Part shown: one piece after another, positions 18,176 to 27,818 of the stretch
Layout of the letters: each line of letters opens with the position of its first letter
Numbering within the stretch: position 1 is the stretch's first letter
Assembly: GCF_000331575.1 (NCBI RefSeq)
Contig: NZ_KB223527.1
Span: forward strand, 593,842-657,841
Length of the DNA stretch: 64,000 bases
Source of the DNA: Calidifontibacillus oryziterrae
GTDB lineage: Bacteria; Bacillota; Bacilli; Bacillales; Bacillaceae_J
Reading direction: 5' to 3'
Program-made: the position numbers and the translations under genes
The notes under the pieces: model-generated
Seen by the model: the letters and a program-made list of their open reading frames with translations, nothing else
Told to the model about the DNA's origin: nothing
Database searches by the model: none

Positions 18176-18317
18176 GTCTAGCTTTCGCTTTTCTATCGGC
18201 TAGCTCCAGCACCTATCCCCTCGGATAAAATTTCTTCCCACAACGAAGTCAAAGGCGGACTTCTTTTGTGGGAAGAGCATTTTTCTGTCGGGGCTGACCA
18301 AGGTTGCTTTCGCTTTT
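18176..18317. repeat. GC-rich palindromic intergenic repeat abutting the sigF stop
   Basis: Outer arms TAGCTTTCGCTTTTCT and TTGCTTTCGCTTTTCT, inner matches TAGCTCCAGCACCTATCCCC / GTCGGGGCTGACCAAGGTTG, and a central AAGTC..GACTT pair around CAAAGGCG. The element ends exactly at the base before the sigF stop codon. It resembles a hairpin repeat I have seen in many Bacillaceae intergenic regions; that resemblance is from memory. Confidence 0.7.
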
Positions 18318-19073
18318 CTACCCCATTTGTTCTTTCATTTGTTGAAGTATTTTTTTCTCTAAGCGTGAAACCTGAACTTGGGAAATCCCTAATCGACCAG
18401 CAACCTCTGATTGGGTTTGATCTTTATAGTACCGTAAATATACGATTAATCTTTCCCGTTCATCTAATCCTCTAATAGCCTCCTGTAAAGCAATTTTGTC
18501 AAACCACTTTGTTTCAGAATGATCTGCAATTTGATCTAGTAAAGTAATCGGGTCCCCATCATTTTCATAGACTGTCTCATGTATTGATGAAGGCGTCCGG
18601 CTCGCTTCTTGTGCCAACACAACCTCCTCAGGAGATAATTCAAGTTCCTCAGCAATTTCAAGGACAGTAGGTGATCGACCAAATTTTTTGGTCAAATCAT
18701 CCTTTAATTTTCTAATTTTATTCCCAGTTTCTTTCAGTGAGCGACTTACCTTTACTGTTCCATCATCTCTGATAAATCGCTGAATTTCTCCAATAATCAT
18801 AGGCACGGCGTATGTAGAAAATTTCACGTCATATGATAAGTCAAATTTATCAACTGATTTTAATAACCCTATACAACCGATTTGAAACAAATCATCAGGT
18901 TCATAGCCCCTGTTAATAAAGCGTTGCACAACAGACCATACGAGTCGCATATTTTTCTGAACAATCAAGTCACGTGCTTCCTGATTGCCTTGTTGGCTTT
19001 TCTCTATCAGTTCTTTTATTTCATGATCTTTTAGGTACGTTTCGCTCTTTTGTTTTTTGACCTCCACATCCAT
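18318..19073 (-). CDS. sigF: RNA polymerase sigma-F factor
   Basis: Sigma-F is the first forespore-specific sigma factor. The 251-residue protein has region 2 (NMRLVWSVVQRFINRGYEPDDLFQIGCIGLLKSVDKFD), region 3 and a C-terminal helix-turn-helix (QSEVAGRLGISQVQVSRLEKK). ATG after TTAAGGAGATCTGCCT, twelve bases after spoIIAB. It is the last gene of spoIIAA-spoIIAB-sigF, where SpoIIAB holds sigma-F inactive until SpoIIAA releases it. A repeat element begins directly at its stop codon. Confidence 0.97.
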   Translation of the reverse strand: MDVEVKKQKSETYLKDHEIKELIEKSQQGNQEARDLIVQKNMRLVWSVVQRFINRGYEPDDLFQIGCIGLLKSVDKFDLSYDVKFSTYAVPMIIGEIQRFIRDDGTVKVSRSLKETGNKIRKLKDDLTKKFGRSPTVLEIAEELELSPEEVVLAQEASRTPSSIHETVYENDGDPITLLDQIADHSETKWFDKIALQEAIRGLDERERLIVYLRYYKDQTQSEVAGRLGISQVQVSRLEKKILQQMKEQMG

Positions 19074-19085
19074 AGGCAGATCTCC

Positions 19086-19526
19086 TTAATTACTTAACGC
19101 TTTACTTTTAGTTAAATATTTAGTCATTTTAATCGTCGTACCCATATTTTCATTAGTCTCAACAACCATTTCATCCATGAAGTTTTCCATGATGGTAAAG
19201 CCCATTCCAGAACGTTCTAGCTCTGGTTTTGTTGTAAATAGAGGCTGTCTTGCTTCATCTAAATTTCGAATCCCAATTCCCTCATCCTTAATCGTTAAAT
19301 AAACAGCACCATCATCTAGTGTAACAGAAATGTATACTTGTCCATCTGGATTGTTTTCATAGCCATGAATAATAGAATTTGTAACAGCTTCTGATACGAC
19401 TGTTTTAATTTCAGTTAATTCATCCAATGTAGGATCTAACTGTGCTATAAAAGCAGCAACTGTAACCCTTGCAAATGATTCGTTCTGACTTAGTGCAGAA
19501 AACTTTAATTCCATTGTATTTTCCAT
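19086..19526 (-). CDS. spoIIAB: Anti-sigma-F factor and SpoIIAA kinase
   Basis: SpoIIAB binds sigma-F and phosphorylates SpoIIAA. It is a GHKL-fold protein: N box [13 protein letters not shown] (about residues 45-57), G1 DEGIGI, and G2 [17 protein letters not shown] at 19526 ([13 protein letters not shown]) after GGGGGTGGCCTAAA matches the known N-terminus; the frame is open to 19568 without a ribosome site. It starts one base after the spoIIAA stop region, indicating coupling. Length 146 equals the family norm. Confidence 0.96.
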   Translation of the reverse strand: MENTMELKFSALSQNESFARVTVAAFIAQLDPTLDELTEIKTVVSEAVTNSIIHGYENNPDGQVYISVTLDDGAVYLTIKDEGIGIRNLDEARQPLFTTKPELERSGMGFTIMENFMDEMVVETNENMGTTIKMTKYLTKSKALSN

Positions 19527-19527
19527 T

Positions 19528-19878
19528 TTAGGCCACCCCCAATGTTTGTAAGGCATATTTTTCATCATCGACTAGGCGAATGATTTTAAATAAACCCGAC
19601 ATATCAAAAAGTCGTTTAATCGCGGGAGAAATAGAGCATACGACCATTTCCCCACCTAGACTTTGAATCTGTTTATAGCGGCCTAAAATGACACCTAAGC
19701 CAGAGCTATCCATGAAGGTTAACTCCTGCAAATTCAATACGATGTGTTGAATATTATTTTTTTCAATTTTTTCTGATACCTGTTCGCGCAGATCTTCTGC
19801 TGTGTGATGATCAAGTTCACCCTTCAAGCGGATCAATAGCACACTTTCTTTTGTCACTAACTCAATGTCAAGACTCAC
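19528..19878 (-). CDS. spoIIAA: Anti-anti-sigma factor SpoIIAA
   Basis: A STAS-domain protein whose unphosphorylated form frees sigma-F from SpoIIAB. The phosphorylated serine is in [14 protein letters not shown] (about residue 58). Length 116 matches. The start is GTG after TAGGAGGAGTTCAAA. First gene of the tricistronic spoIIA operon, preceded by a sigma-H-type promoter about 35 bp upstream. Confidence 0.96.
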   Translation of the reverse strand: MSLDIELVTKESVLLIRLKGELDHHTAEDLREQVSEKIEKNNIQHIVLNLQELTFMDSSGLGVILGRYKQIQSLGGEMVVCSISPAIKRLFDMSGLFKIIRLVDDEKYALQTLGVA

Positions 19879-19911
19879 TTTGAACTCCTCCTAATTGCTG
19901 GTCATAGTGAG

Positions 19912-19943
19912 TCTTTTCTATACCGTTTGAGTAAATTCCTGCT
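19912..19943 (-). promoter_or_regulatory. Sigma-H-type promoter of the spoIIA operon
   Basis: On the minus strand GCAGGAATTT, a spacer of about 14 bp, then ATAGAAAAG, resembling the sigma-H consensus (RnAGGAwww and RnnGAAww). An upstream TTTTGTCATG partially resembles a Spo0A box. The match at -10 has A in place of the usual T. Confidence 0.65.
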
Positions 19944-19984
19944 ACATGACAAAACTAGTTAAATTCCATTAAAATTCCACATAA

Positions 19985-21163
19985 TTAGCTCGTTTTTTTT
20001 GCAAAATCCCCAATTGTTCTTTTAAATAAATGCCACCAAGATGCAACAGCAACTTCTTCCGCAGCAACAATTGGACTTTCTAACAGGATCTTCTCACCCT
20101 TCTTTAATAAAAGCTTTCCAATTTCATCACCTTTTTGTATTGGAGCTTCAATGTTCTCATTGATGACAATTTCATGGACAACATCGTCTACAGTTTCACC
20201 TTTTTTAGTCAAAATTGAAATTTGTTCAGATGTTACAGCTTCAACCTTTGCTTGACTTCCCTTCGATACAGAAATTTTTACTAGCGGCTGATTGCGATCA
20301 AACATTGGATGTGTGCGATATTGACTAAAAGCATAGTCTAACATTTTCGAAACCTGACCATTTCGCTCTTTTGGTGTAGCCGCTCCCATTACAACAGCAA
20401 TCACTCTCATACCATCTTTCTTCGCCGTTGCCGTTAGACAATATTTGGCTTCACTTGTATAGCCAGTTTTTATTCCGTCTACACCTGGATAAAACTTAAC
20501 GAGTCGATTGGTATTTACTAACCAAAACTTTTTATCTGTATTTTCACGTAAATAATCTTCATATTTCCCAGTATATTTTGTTATGATGTCATCGTATTTT
20601 AACAATTCTTTCGCTATTAATGCCATATCACGAGAAGTACTATAATGTTCCTCAGCAGGTAAGCCAGTTGCGTTTTTAAAACTAGTATTTTTCAATCCAA
20701 GCATACGAGCTTTCTCATTCATCATTTCAATGAAGCCATCATTAGATCCAGCAATATGCTCTGCCATCGCTACAGACGCATCATTACCGGATGCAATCGC
20801 AATTCCTTTTAACATTTCATCGACTGTCATTTCTTCTCCTGCTTCAAGGAAGATTTGCGATCCTCCCATTGAGGCAGCATATTCACTAGTTCTTACCTTA
20901 TCATCGAGTTTTATTTGCCCTTCATCAATCGCTTCCATAATTAGAAGCATCGTCATAATTTTTGTCATACTTGCTGGTGGAAGTTTCCTATCAGCGTCCT
21001 TTTCATATAGAACTGTTCCAGTATCTCTTTCAATTAGAATTGCTGAAGCGGCTTTATCAGCCAATTCCACTTTTCGCTCTTCAGCAAATCCTGAAAATCC
21101 AGACGAAATGTAAATCGAAAATACCAATAAAAAACTTGAAGCTACCTTTTGTAATCGCTTCAC
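19985..21163 (-). CDS. dacF: Forespore D-alanyl-D-alanine carboxypeptidase DacF
   Basis: DacF trims D-alanine from pentapeptides and helps set cortex cross-linking with DacB. It has a signal peptide (residues about 5-28), SMTK, SGN (IASGNDASVAMAEH) and KTG (GIKTGYTSEAK), then the C-terminal beta domain and an amphipathic membrane-anchoring tail (WWHLFKRTIGDFAKK). The start is GTG at 21163 following AAGGAGGGAGATTCAT; the ORF extends to 21187 without support. It precedes spoIIAA, and read-through from dacF into spoIIAA is known in B. subtilis. Confidence 0.95.
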   Translation of the reverse strand: MKRLQKVASSFLLVFSIYISSGFSGFAEERKVELADKAASAILIERDTGTVLYEKDADRKLPPASMTKIMTMLLIMEAIDEGQIKLDDKVRTSEYAASMGGSQIFLEAGEEMTVDEMLKGIAIASGNDASVAMAEHIAGSNDGFIEMMNEKARMLGLKNTSFKNATGLPAEEHYSTSRDMALIAKELLKYDDIITKYTGKYEDYLRENTDKKFWLVNTNRLVKFYPGVDGIKTGYTSEAKYCLTATAKKDGMRVIAVVMGAATPKERNGQVSKMLDYAFSQYRTHPMFDRNQPLVKISVSKGSQAKVEAVTSEQISILTKKGETVDDVVHEIVINENIEAPIQKGDEIGKLLLKKGEKILLESPIVAAEEVAVASWWHLFKRTIGDFAKKTS

Positions 21164-21221
21164 ATGAATCTCCCTCCTTTTTATCAAGCGGACTAATCAT
21201 AAATACAAAAACTACATATTG

Positions 21222-21254
21222 AACATTTTTCCCATAATTTATCTTTTTATACCA
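21222..21254 (-). promoter_or_regulatory. Sigma-F promoter of dacF
   Basis: On the minus strand GTATAA, a spacer of about 14-15 bp, then GGGAAAAATGTT, fitting the sigma-F pattern GYATA and GGHRARHT. It lies about 60 bp before the dacF start. Activity inferred from the known control of dacF. Confidence 0.65.
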
Positions 21255-21307
21255 TTTTTCCCAACCGTTAAATTTATTAATTTTTTATAAAACATTAACC
21301 ATTTCCT

Positions 21308-21356
21308 ATAAAAAAATAGGTATAAAATGACCAAACAGATCATTTTATACCTATTT
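21308..21356 (-). terminator. Terminator of the deoB-punA-pdp operon
   Basis: Perfect seventeen-base arms (AAATAGGTATAAAATGA and its complement) with an eight-base loop; a seven-T tract follows on the minus strand. Confidence 0.93.
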
Positions 21357-21373
21357 CATTAATAGATTTTTCA

Positions 21374-22675
21374 TTAATAGATTGCATCATAAATTAATGG
21401 TGGTGGGGTAACTTTTTCATGAGATATTGTAAATGATTTTTCAAGTAACTCAACAACTGTGTGAATATCCTCAGCATTACTATGGATAGTTACCAATGAT
21501 TCTCCCTTTTTAACCAAGTCTCCTATCTTCTTATGCAAGACTAGACCAACTGCTAGATCAATCGTTGAATCCTTTGTTGCCCGACCGGCGCCTAAAAGCA
21601 TGGCTGCTTTACCAACCTCGTCAGCAACAATATTGGTTATCCAACCGTCTTGACTTGCCTCAAATTTATATTGAAATGATGCACTTGGAAGTTTCTGAAG
21701 ATCTTCAACTACTGAAGGGTCCCCACCCTGTGCTGCTAAAAATGTTTTAAATTTATCTATTGCTTTCCCTGACTGAATGGCTTCCTCTAATAAATTCCTT
21801 GCCTCTTCGAGAGTTTTAGCCTTTTCTGCTAACAACACCATATTGCTTCCTAACGTTAAACACAGTTCTTGTAAATCAAGAGGACCTTCACCCCGTAGTG
21901 TTGCAATAGCTTCCTTTACTTCTAATGCATTTCCGATTGCATATCCTAACGGCTGACTCATATCAGAGATGATTGCCATTGTTTTTCGACCAACATTATT
22001 CCCAATCTCAACCATTGCTTGAGCAAGCTCTTTCGCATCATCTAGGTCCTTCATAAATGCACCTGCACCCGTTTTCACATCCAGAACAATCGCATCTGCA
22101 CCTGCAGCGATTTTTTTGCTCATAATCGAACTAGCGATTAACGGTATTGAATTAACAGTAGCCGTTACATCACGAAGACTATACAATTTTTTATCTGCCG
22201 GGGTCAAGTTTCCACTTTGACCTATAACTGCAATTTTGTTTTTATTGACAAGATCGATAAAATCCTTATTGCTTATTTCTACATGAAAGCCGTTTACTGC
22301 TTCTAGTTTATCAATCGTGCCGCCAGTATGTCCTAAACCCCGACCAGACATTTTTGCAACGGGTACACCAACAGAGGCAACAAGAGGAGCTAACACTAAT
22401 GTCGTTGTATCTCCTACTCCACCGGTTGAATGTTTATCAACCTTAATTCCATCAATAAGTGACAAATCAATTTTATCACCTGAATTAACCATTGCCATTG
22501 TTAAGTGTGCTCGTTCTATATTTGTCATCCCTTTAAAATAGATAGCCATTGCCAAAGCACTCATCTGATAATCTGGTATTGTATTGTTCGTGTACCCATT
22601 AATAATGAAATCAATTTCTTCCTTTGTAAGTTCTTTACCATCACGCTTTTTTTGAATTAAGTCAACCATCCTCAT
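21374..22675 (-). CDS. pdp: Pyrimidine-nucleoside phosphorylase
   Basis: Phosphorolyses uridine and thymidine to base plus (deoxy)ribose-1-phosphate. The family signature [17 protein letters not shown] is at about residues 109-125, the phosphate-binding KHSTGGVGD at about 80, and [17 protein letters not shown] later. Length (433) equals B. subtilis Pdp. ATG follows AAGGAGTTATTCAT. It is the last gene of deoB-punA-punA-pdp, a set that feeds nucleoside sugar into the pentose phosphate route via DeoB. Confidence 0.96.
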   Translation of the reverse strand: MRMVDLIQKKRDGKELTKEEIDFIINGYTNNTIPDYQMSALAMAIYFKGMTNIERAHLTMAMVNSGDKIDLSLIDGIKVDKHSTGGVGDTTTLVLAPLVASVGVPVAKMSGRGLGHTGGTIDKLEAVNGFHVEISNKDFIDLVNKNKIAVIGQSGNLTPADKKLYSLRDVTATVNSIPLIASSIMSKKIAAGADAIVLDVKTGAGAFMKDLDDAKELAQAMVEIGNNVGRKTMAIISDMSQPLGYAIGNALEVKEAIATLRGEGPLDLQELCLTLGSNMVLLAEKAKTLEEARNLLEEAIQSGKAIDKFKTFLAAQGGDPSVVEDLQKLPSASFQYKFEASQDGWITNIVADEVGKAAMLLGAGRATKDSTIDLAVGLVLHKKIGDLVKKGESLVTIHSNAEDIHTVVELLEKSFTISHEKVTPPPLIYDAIY

Positions 22676-22700
22676 ATGAATAACTCCTTCACAGCTTAGC

Positions 22701-23522
22701 TTAAATAGCAGTAATTATTTCTTTCACAAGGCTAATAAACTTAGGTTTTGTCCGATTGGCAACTTCTACAACTTGTTCATGGGTAAGTGGTTCTAACTCT
22801 TCACCAATTGCCATGTCTGTTACACACGAAATTCCTAATACCCTCATCCGCATATGACTTGCCACAATTACCTCTGAGACAGTTGACATCCCAATCGCAT
22901 CCCCACCAATGTTGCGAAGCATAATTGATTCAGCTGGAGTCGAATAAGTTGGACCTGAAATCCCAACATAAACTCCTTGCTTAACATCAATATTAAGCTT
23001 CACAGCAACTTCTTTTGCTAGATTTACTAACTCTGGTGTATAGGCACGACTCATGTCCGGAAAACGTGCCCCTAATTCGTCTTCATTTGGACCAATTAAT
23101 GGATTATATCCTGTCATATTTAGATGGTCCGTTATGATCATAAGATCACCTGGTTGGAAGCTAGAATTCATACCACCACAGGCATTTGTAACAATTAATG
23201 TTTCAACACCTAATCCCTTCATAACACGAACGGGAAAGGTTACTTGCTGCATCGAATAGCCTTCATAATAGTGAAACCGACCTTGCATTGCAACAACGGT
23301 TCTGCCTTGAAGTGTTCCGATAATTAATTTCCCTGCATGCCCTTCTACGGTTGATACAGGGAAATGAGGTATGGCGGAAAAATCAATTTTTACGGAATCT
23401 TCTATTTCCTCAGCTAATTCACCTAACCCGGATCCTAAAATTAATCCTATAGATGGCTTATTTGGCGCTTGAGTTTGAATATATGCAGTAGCTTCCTTCA
23501 TTTTTGATAAAATGTTTTCCAT
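22701..23522 (-). CDS. punA: Purine nucleoside phosphorylase, downstream copy
   Basis: Phosphorolyses guanosine and inosine. Family II PNP landmarks are [17 protein letters not shown] (phosphate loop), [48 protein letters not shown], and [10 protein letters not shown]. In the last part the typical guanine-binding site reads E-PL-T-H-E-Q. Relative to the upstream copy, NAAGG is NACGG and ISNMAAG is VTDMAIG, so the base pocket differs and specificity may too. AAAAGGAGG before the ATG; 21 bases after the other copy. Confidence 0.93.
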   Translation of the reverse strand: MENILSKMKEATAYIQTQAPNKPSIGLILGSGLGELAEEIEDSVKIDFSAIPHFPVSTVEGHAGKLIIGTLQGRTVVAMQGRFHYYEGYSMQQVTFPVRVMKGLGVETLIVTNACGGMNSSFQPGDLMIITDHLNMTGYNPLIGPNEDELGARFPDMSRAYTPELVNLAKEVAVKLNIDVKQGVYVGISGPTYSTPAESIMLRNIGGDAIGMSTVSEVIVASHMRMRVLGISCVTDMAIGEELEPLTHEQVVEVANRTKPKFISLVKEIITAI

Positions 23523-23543
23523 TTTATTAACCTCCTTTTCAAC

Positions 23544-24374
23544 CTATAGTGCTTTAACGATTCCTTTTACCAACGTGAGAAATTGTTGTTTCACTTTTTC
23601 CGTCGTTTCAATCACTTCTTCATGGGACAGAGGCTGATCTAAGATTCCTGCCGCCATATTAGAAATACAAGAAATACCTAATACTTCAATGCCAGCATGT
23701 CTAGCAACAATAACCTCGGGAACGGTGGACATACCAACACAATCGCCCCCTAATATTCTTGTCATACGTATTTCTGCAGGCGTTTCATAGCTGGGGCCAG
23801 TATTTCCAAAATAAACTCCTTCTTTAATAGGAATATTTAAGCTTGCCGCAACCTGTTTTGCTACAGTCCTTAGCTTTCCTGAATAAGCTTCGGACATATC
23901 AGGAAAACGGACACCTAATTCGAGATCGTTAGGACCGATTAATGGATTTTGCCCTGTAAAGTTTATATGATCTTTAATAATCATTAAATCACCTGGCTCA
24001 AAGGACGTGTTTACACCGCCAGCTGCATTCGTAACAATTAATTTTTCAACACCTATTGCTTTCATAACGCGTACTGGAAAAGTGACCTTATCAAGGGAAT
24101 ATCCTTCGTAAAAGTGAAATCTTCCTTGCATTGTTATAACTTGAATGCCTTGAAGTTTCCCAATCACTAGCTGTCCCTTATGACCTTCAACAGTTGAAAC
24201 AGGAAATTCTGGAATTTCCTCATATGGTATATTTACGGGATTTTCAATTTCTTCAGCTAACACTCCTAACCCTGATCCTAAAATCAAGCCAACCTTTGGG
24301 GCATCGTTTATTTTTGATTGAATATATGTAACTGCTTTCTTAATCGATTCATTACTCACTTTATTTTGTTTCAT
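23544..24374 (-). CDS. punA: Purine nucleoside phosphorylase, upstream copy
   Basis: The closer match to the classic PunA/Pup[72 protein letters not shown] and GISCISNMAAGIL (base-pocket Asn conserved). Trimeric type II PNPs of this form act on inosine and guanosine. ATG after AAAAAGGAGTCAAAATAAA. It follows deoB by 23 bases. B. subtilis has one such gene at this position; here there are two in tandem. Confidence 0.95.
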   Translation of the reverse strand: MKQNKVSNESIKKAVTYIQSKINDAPKVGLILGSGLGVLAEEIENPVNIPYEEIPEFPVSTVEGHKGQLVIGKLQGIQVITMQGRFHFYEGYSLDKVTFPVRVMKAIGVEKLIVTNAAGGVNTSFEPGDLMIIKDHINFTGQNPLIGPNDLELGVRFPDMSEAYSGKLRTVAKQVAASLNIPIKEGVYFGNTGPSYETPAEIRMTRILGGDCVGMSTVPEVIVARHAGIEVLGISCISNMAAGILDQPLSHEEVIETTEKVKQQFLTLVKGIVKAL

Positions 24375-24397
24375 TTTATTTTGACTCCTTTTTAAAT

Positions 24398-25570
24398 CTA
24401 AATTAATTTTAAGAAGCTTGTCCCATATTTAGGCATCGACACACCAAAATTATCAGCAATTGTTGCTCCAATATCAGCAAATGTTTTTGAAATTGGCAGT
24501 TCTTTTCCGACAGTAATTCCCTTATGATAAACAAGAAGAGGTACATACTCTCGCGTATGGTCTGTACCATGGTGCACTGGATCATTTCCATGATCAGCAG
24601 TAATCATTAACAAGTCATCTATTTTCATTTCCTGTAGGACTTCTGTTAAGCGCTCATCGAATTCCTCTAGTGCTTTTCCGTAACCACGAGGATCTCGGCG
24701 GTGGCCAAAATTCGCATCGAAATCAACTAGATTTAAAAAACTAATGCCGGAAAAATCCATTTTGAATGTTTGCATTAACTTATCCATACCATCCATATTT
24801 GATATCGTTCGTAACGACTTGGTAACCCCTTCACCATCATAAATATCGGATATCTTTCCAACAGCAATTACATCAAAGTTTGAATCTTTTAATTCATTCA
24901 TAACAGTTCGTCCAAAAGGCTTTAACGCATAATCATGGCGATTTGCTGTTCGTTTTAAGCTATCCGGTTCTCCAATAAATGGCCGTGCGATGATCCTGCC
25001 TACCATATATTTTTCGTCTAATGTTAACTCACGGGCTGTCTCGCAAATTTGATATAACTCATCCAATGGTACAACATTCTCATGAGCCGCAATTTGCAGG
25101 ACTGAATCTGCTGAAGTATAAACAATAATACTACCTGTTTCAATATGCTCCTTACCAAGCTCCTTAATAATTTCAGTTCCTGAAGCTGGCTTATTTCCAA
25201 TTACCTTTCGTCCTGTTTGTTTTTCAATCTCTTGAATTAATTCAGCTGGAAATCCGTTTGGAAATGTGCGAAATGGTTTGTCAATGTATAGACCCATTAT
25301 TTCCCAATGTCCTGTCATCGTGTCCTTTCCAACAGATGCTTCCTGCATTTTCGTAAAATGCGCCAATGGATTAGATGCTTTCGGTACACCTTTTATTTCT
25401 TTTATGTTACTAAGACCGAGTTTTGCCATATTTGGCATATATAATCCATTCATATATTCAGCTATATGGCCGAGTGTGTCAGCTCCCTTATCGCCAAAGC
25501 TTTCTGCATCAGGCGCTTCTCCGATTCCAACAGAGTCCATAACTATTAGAAAAATTCGCTTAAATTTCAT
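24398..25570 (-). CDS. deoB: Phosphopentomutase
   Basis: Interconverts (deoxy)ribose-1-phosphate and -5-phosphate. An alkaline-phosphatase-superfamily metal enzyme: [20 protein letters not shown] near the N-terminus, TMTGHWEI with the phosphorylated threonine (about residue 85), [12 protein letters not shown] and ADHGNDP/HTREYVP metal sites near the C-terminus. The start at 25570 ([12 protein letters not shown]) follows GAGGGGGAATACAA; the open frame extends 16 codons further without support. First gene of the salvage operon. In B. subtilis xerD precedes it; here yqzK does. Confidence 0.96.
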   Translation of the reverse strand: MKFKRIFLIVMDSVGIGEAPDAESFGDKGADTLGHIAEYMNGLYMPNMAKLGLSNIKEIKGVPKASNPLAHFTKMQEASVGKDTMTGHWEIMGLYIDKPFRTFPNGFPAELIQEIEKQTGRKVIGNKPASGTEIIKELGKEHIETGSIIVYTSADSVLQIAAHENVVPLDELYQICETARELTLDEKYMVGRIIARPFIGEPDSLKRTANRHDYALKPFGRTVMNELKDSNFDVIAVGKISDIYDGEGVTKSLRTISNMDGMDKLMQTFKMDFSGISFLNLVDFDANFGHRRDPRGYGKALEEFDERLTEVLQEMKIDDLLMITADHGNDPVHHGTDHTREYVPLLVYHKGITVGKELPISKTFADIGATIADNFGVSMPKYGTSFLKLI

Positions 25571-25641
25571 TTGTATTCCCCCTCGTAGACAATAATCCTC
25601 CCAATGTAATTTGCCCAAGTGTTGGTTTTTAAACTCCTTCC

Positions 25642-25869
25642 TTACTCACCATTTTGATAATAATACAGTAACCGTTCAAACCATGTTGTTTCCTCGTGGT
25701 GCGCTCCACCTGATACTTTAAGCGCTCCACCATCCGGCTCATCGTAGCGGTGATATTGCTCGTATTCTTGATTAATCCACAAAATCCCATAATAAAAAAG
25801 GAGTGTACAGCCTGTAAATAATATAAAAACTTTAACTGTATCATAGACTACTCTTACAAAAGAACTCAT
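25642..25869 (-). CDS. yqzK: YqzK-family membrane protein (DUF4227)
   Basis: A 75-residue protein with one membrane helix ([17 protein letters not shown], about residues 15-31) and a soluble acidic tail with the [11 protein letters not shown] stretch that marks YqzK. Its function is unknown. In B. subtilis yqzK sits between fur and xerD; here it sits directly before deoB, with glyS and a PBP gene between it and fur. ATG after GAGGATGAGAT. Confidence 0.82.
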   Translation of the reverse strand: MSSFVRVVYDTVKVFILFTGCTLLFYYGILWINQEYEQYHRYDEPDGGALKVSGGAHHEETTWFERLLYYYQNGE

Positions 25870-26045
25870 ATCTCATCCTCCACAAACTTTAAAAAGTCGC
25901 TCGATGTACAACCTCTATTAAAAAGATATGTCAAGAATGAGAAATTTTATACATGAAAGAAATTGCTGGAAATTGCCTATCTTTAAGGTATCGAAATAAT
26001 TTAAATTTGTAAATATAAAGAAAACTTGATTGGCGGGCCATAAAG

Positions 26046-26083
26046 GCAAGGAGCCTACCCACTATTTTGGGGTAGACTCCTTT
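26046..26083 (-). terminator. Hairpin after glyS
   Basis: AAGGAGTCTACCCC pairs with GGGTAGGCTCCTT on the minus strand; the T tract is poor (GCCTTTATGG). Confidence 0.7.
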
Positions 26084-26105
26084 TGAATGAACATATAAAG
26101 TTCTG

Positions 26106-27494
26106 TTAGAATTTCGTTTTATTTTCAATAAACTCCTTCAACTGTGCGATTGGAAGACGCTTTTGTTCCATTGTATCACGATCACGAACTGTTACCATAT
26201 TATCCTCTTTGGAATCAAAATCATATGTTATGCAGAAAGGAGTTCCTATTTCATCATGACGACGATATCGTTTCCCAATAGAACCAGACTCATCAAAATC
26301 AACCATGAAATGATTAGAAAGCTCTGCAAATATAGAACGCGCATCATCAGACAATTTCTTTGACAGCGGTAAAACCGCAGCCTTGTAAGGTGCCAATGCT
26401 GGATGGAAATGCATCACGGAGCGTGATGTTCCATCGCTAAGATGTTCTTCATCATAAGCATCGATTAAAAATGCTAATGTTACCCGATCTGCTCCTAACG
26501 ATGGTTCAATACAATATGGTATAAAACGATCATTCGTTTCTTGATCGTGATAATTAAAATCCTCTCCAGAAAACTGCATGTGCTGTTTTAAGTCATAATC
26601 TGTTCTAGATGCAATCCCCCAAAGCTCTCCCCAACCAAACGGGAATTTATACTCAATATCAGTTGTTGCGTTACTATAATGTGACAGTTCATCTGCTGAA
26701 TGCTCACGAAGACGGATATTTCCCTTTGTCATTCCTAAAGCAAGTAACCAATTTTCACAGAACTTCTGCCAATAATCATGCCACTCTAGTTCTTCTCCCG
26801 GCTTACAGAAAAATTCAAGCTCCATTTGCTCAAATTCTCTCGTACGGAAGGTAAAGTTGCCTGGAGTTATCTCATTACGAAAGCTTTTGCCGATTTGCGC
26901 GATTCCAAAAGGTAGTTTTTTTCTCATTGTTCGTTGGACATTTTTAAAATTCACAAAAATTCCTTGAGCAGTTTCGGGACGTAGAAAGATTTCATTTGCA
27001 CTTGATTCTGTTACACCCTGATGTGTTTTAAACATTAGGTTAAACTGGCGAATAGAAGTAAAGTCTTTGCTTCCACAATCTGGACATGAAATTTCATGTT
27101 CCTTTATCAAATCTTCCATTTTTTTGAATGGCAAGCCGTCTACAATCATTTCAATGCCTTTTTCGTCCAAAGCATTTTCAATTAATTTATCAGCACGGTG
27201 ACGTGATTTACACTCTTTACAGTCAATCATTGGGTCATTGAAATTACCTATATGCCCTGAAGCTTCCCATGTTTTCGGATTCATAAGGATAGCAGCATCT
27301 AGACCTACATTGTATGGGGAAGCTTGAACAAATTTATTCCACCACGCTTTTTTAATGTTATTTTTAAGTTCAGTTCCTAGTGGTCCATAGTCCCACGTAT
27401 TGGCTAAACCACCATAAATTTCAGAGCCTGGAAAAATAAACCCCCGATGCTTAGCGGTTGCAACAATTTGATCCATTGTTTTTTCTACTGACAT
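26106..27494 (-). CDS. glyS: Glycyl-tRNA synthetase, homodimeric type
   Basis: A class II synthetase of the alpha-2 form, unlike the heterotetrameric GlyQ/GlyS of B. subtilis. Landmarks are [26 protein letters not shown] near the N-terminus (split 20 and 6), a zinc ribbon with CKEC and CPDC pairs, motif 2 [23 protein letters not shown] region, and motif 3 [14 protein letters not shown]. The start at 27494 (MSVEKTMDQ) follows GAGGAGTGTCAGAA. A T-box leader upstream makes expression respond to uncharged tRNA-Gly. Confidence 0.96.
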   Translation of the reverse strand: MSVEKTMDQIVATAKHRGFIFPGSEIYGGLANTWDYGPLGTELKNNIKKAWWNKFVQASPYNVGLDAAILMNPKTWEASGHIGNFNDPMIDCKECKSRHRADKLIENALDEKGIEMIVDGLPFKKMEDLIKEHEISCPDCGSKDFTSIRQFNLMFKTHQGVTESSANEIFLRPETAQGIFVNFKNVQRTMRKKLPFGIAQIGKSFRNEITPGNFTFRTREFEQMELEFFCKPGEELEWHDYWQKFCENWLLALGMTKGNIRLREHSADELSHYSNATTDIEYKFPFGWGELWGIASRTDYDLKQHMQFSGEDFNYHDQETNDRFIPYCIEPSLGADRVTLAFLIDAYDEEHLSDGTSRSVMHFHPALAPYKAAVLPLSKKLSDDARSIFAELSNHFMVDFDESGSIGKRYRRHDEIGTPFCITYDFDSKEDNMVTVRDRDTMEQKRLPIAQLKEFIENKTKF

Positions 27495-27529
27495 TTCTGA
27501 CACTCCTCGTAAAATATTAATTGAAAAAT

Positions 27530-27762
27530 AAAAACTCCCCTCCCCAGACTATAACAATAGCCTAGGGACGAGAGTATTCCCGCGGTTCCACCCTAATTGG
27601 CACATCCAAAAAAAAGGTTGCGCCCACTTTACTAATCAAAAACTCAAGACTGCCGTTTCACTAAAATCTCTTTACAAGGCTCCCACCATCCCCTGCTCTC
27701 TTAAAAAGAGTTTCTTAGTTACTATAGTTCCATCATCGTTTAGGTAATATATTATCTTTTAT
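27530..27762 (-). ncRNA. Glycine T-box leader of glyS
   Basis: Minus strand. Stem I distal elements AGAGAGCAGGGGATGGTG are followed by a specifier loop GAAAC-GGC-A (GGC, glycine, at 27652-27654), the T-box AGGGTGGAACCGCGG at 27580-27594, and a terminator CTCTCGTCCC..GGGGAGGGGAG with TTTTTATTTTT. Uncharged tRNA-Gly should stabilise the antiterminator. Confidence 0.95.
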
Positions 27763-27771
27763 TTTGGAATT

Positions 27772-27800
27772 ATCATACCAATTTGTACGATAGACGTCAA
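27772..27800 (-). promoter_or_regulatory. Sigma-A promoter of glyS
   Basis: Minus strand TTGACG, 17-bp spacer, TATGAT, just upstream of the T-box leader. Confidence 0.85.
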
Positions 27801-27818
27801 GATTACCTCGTTAAATAG

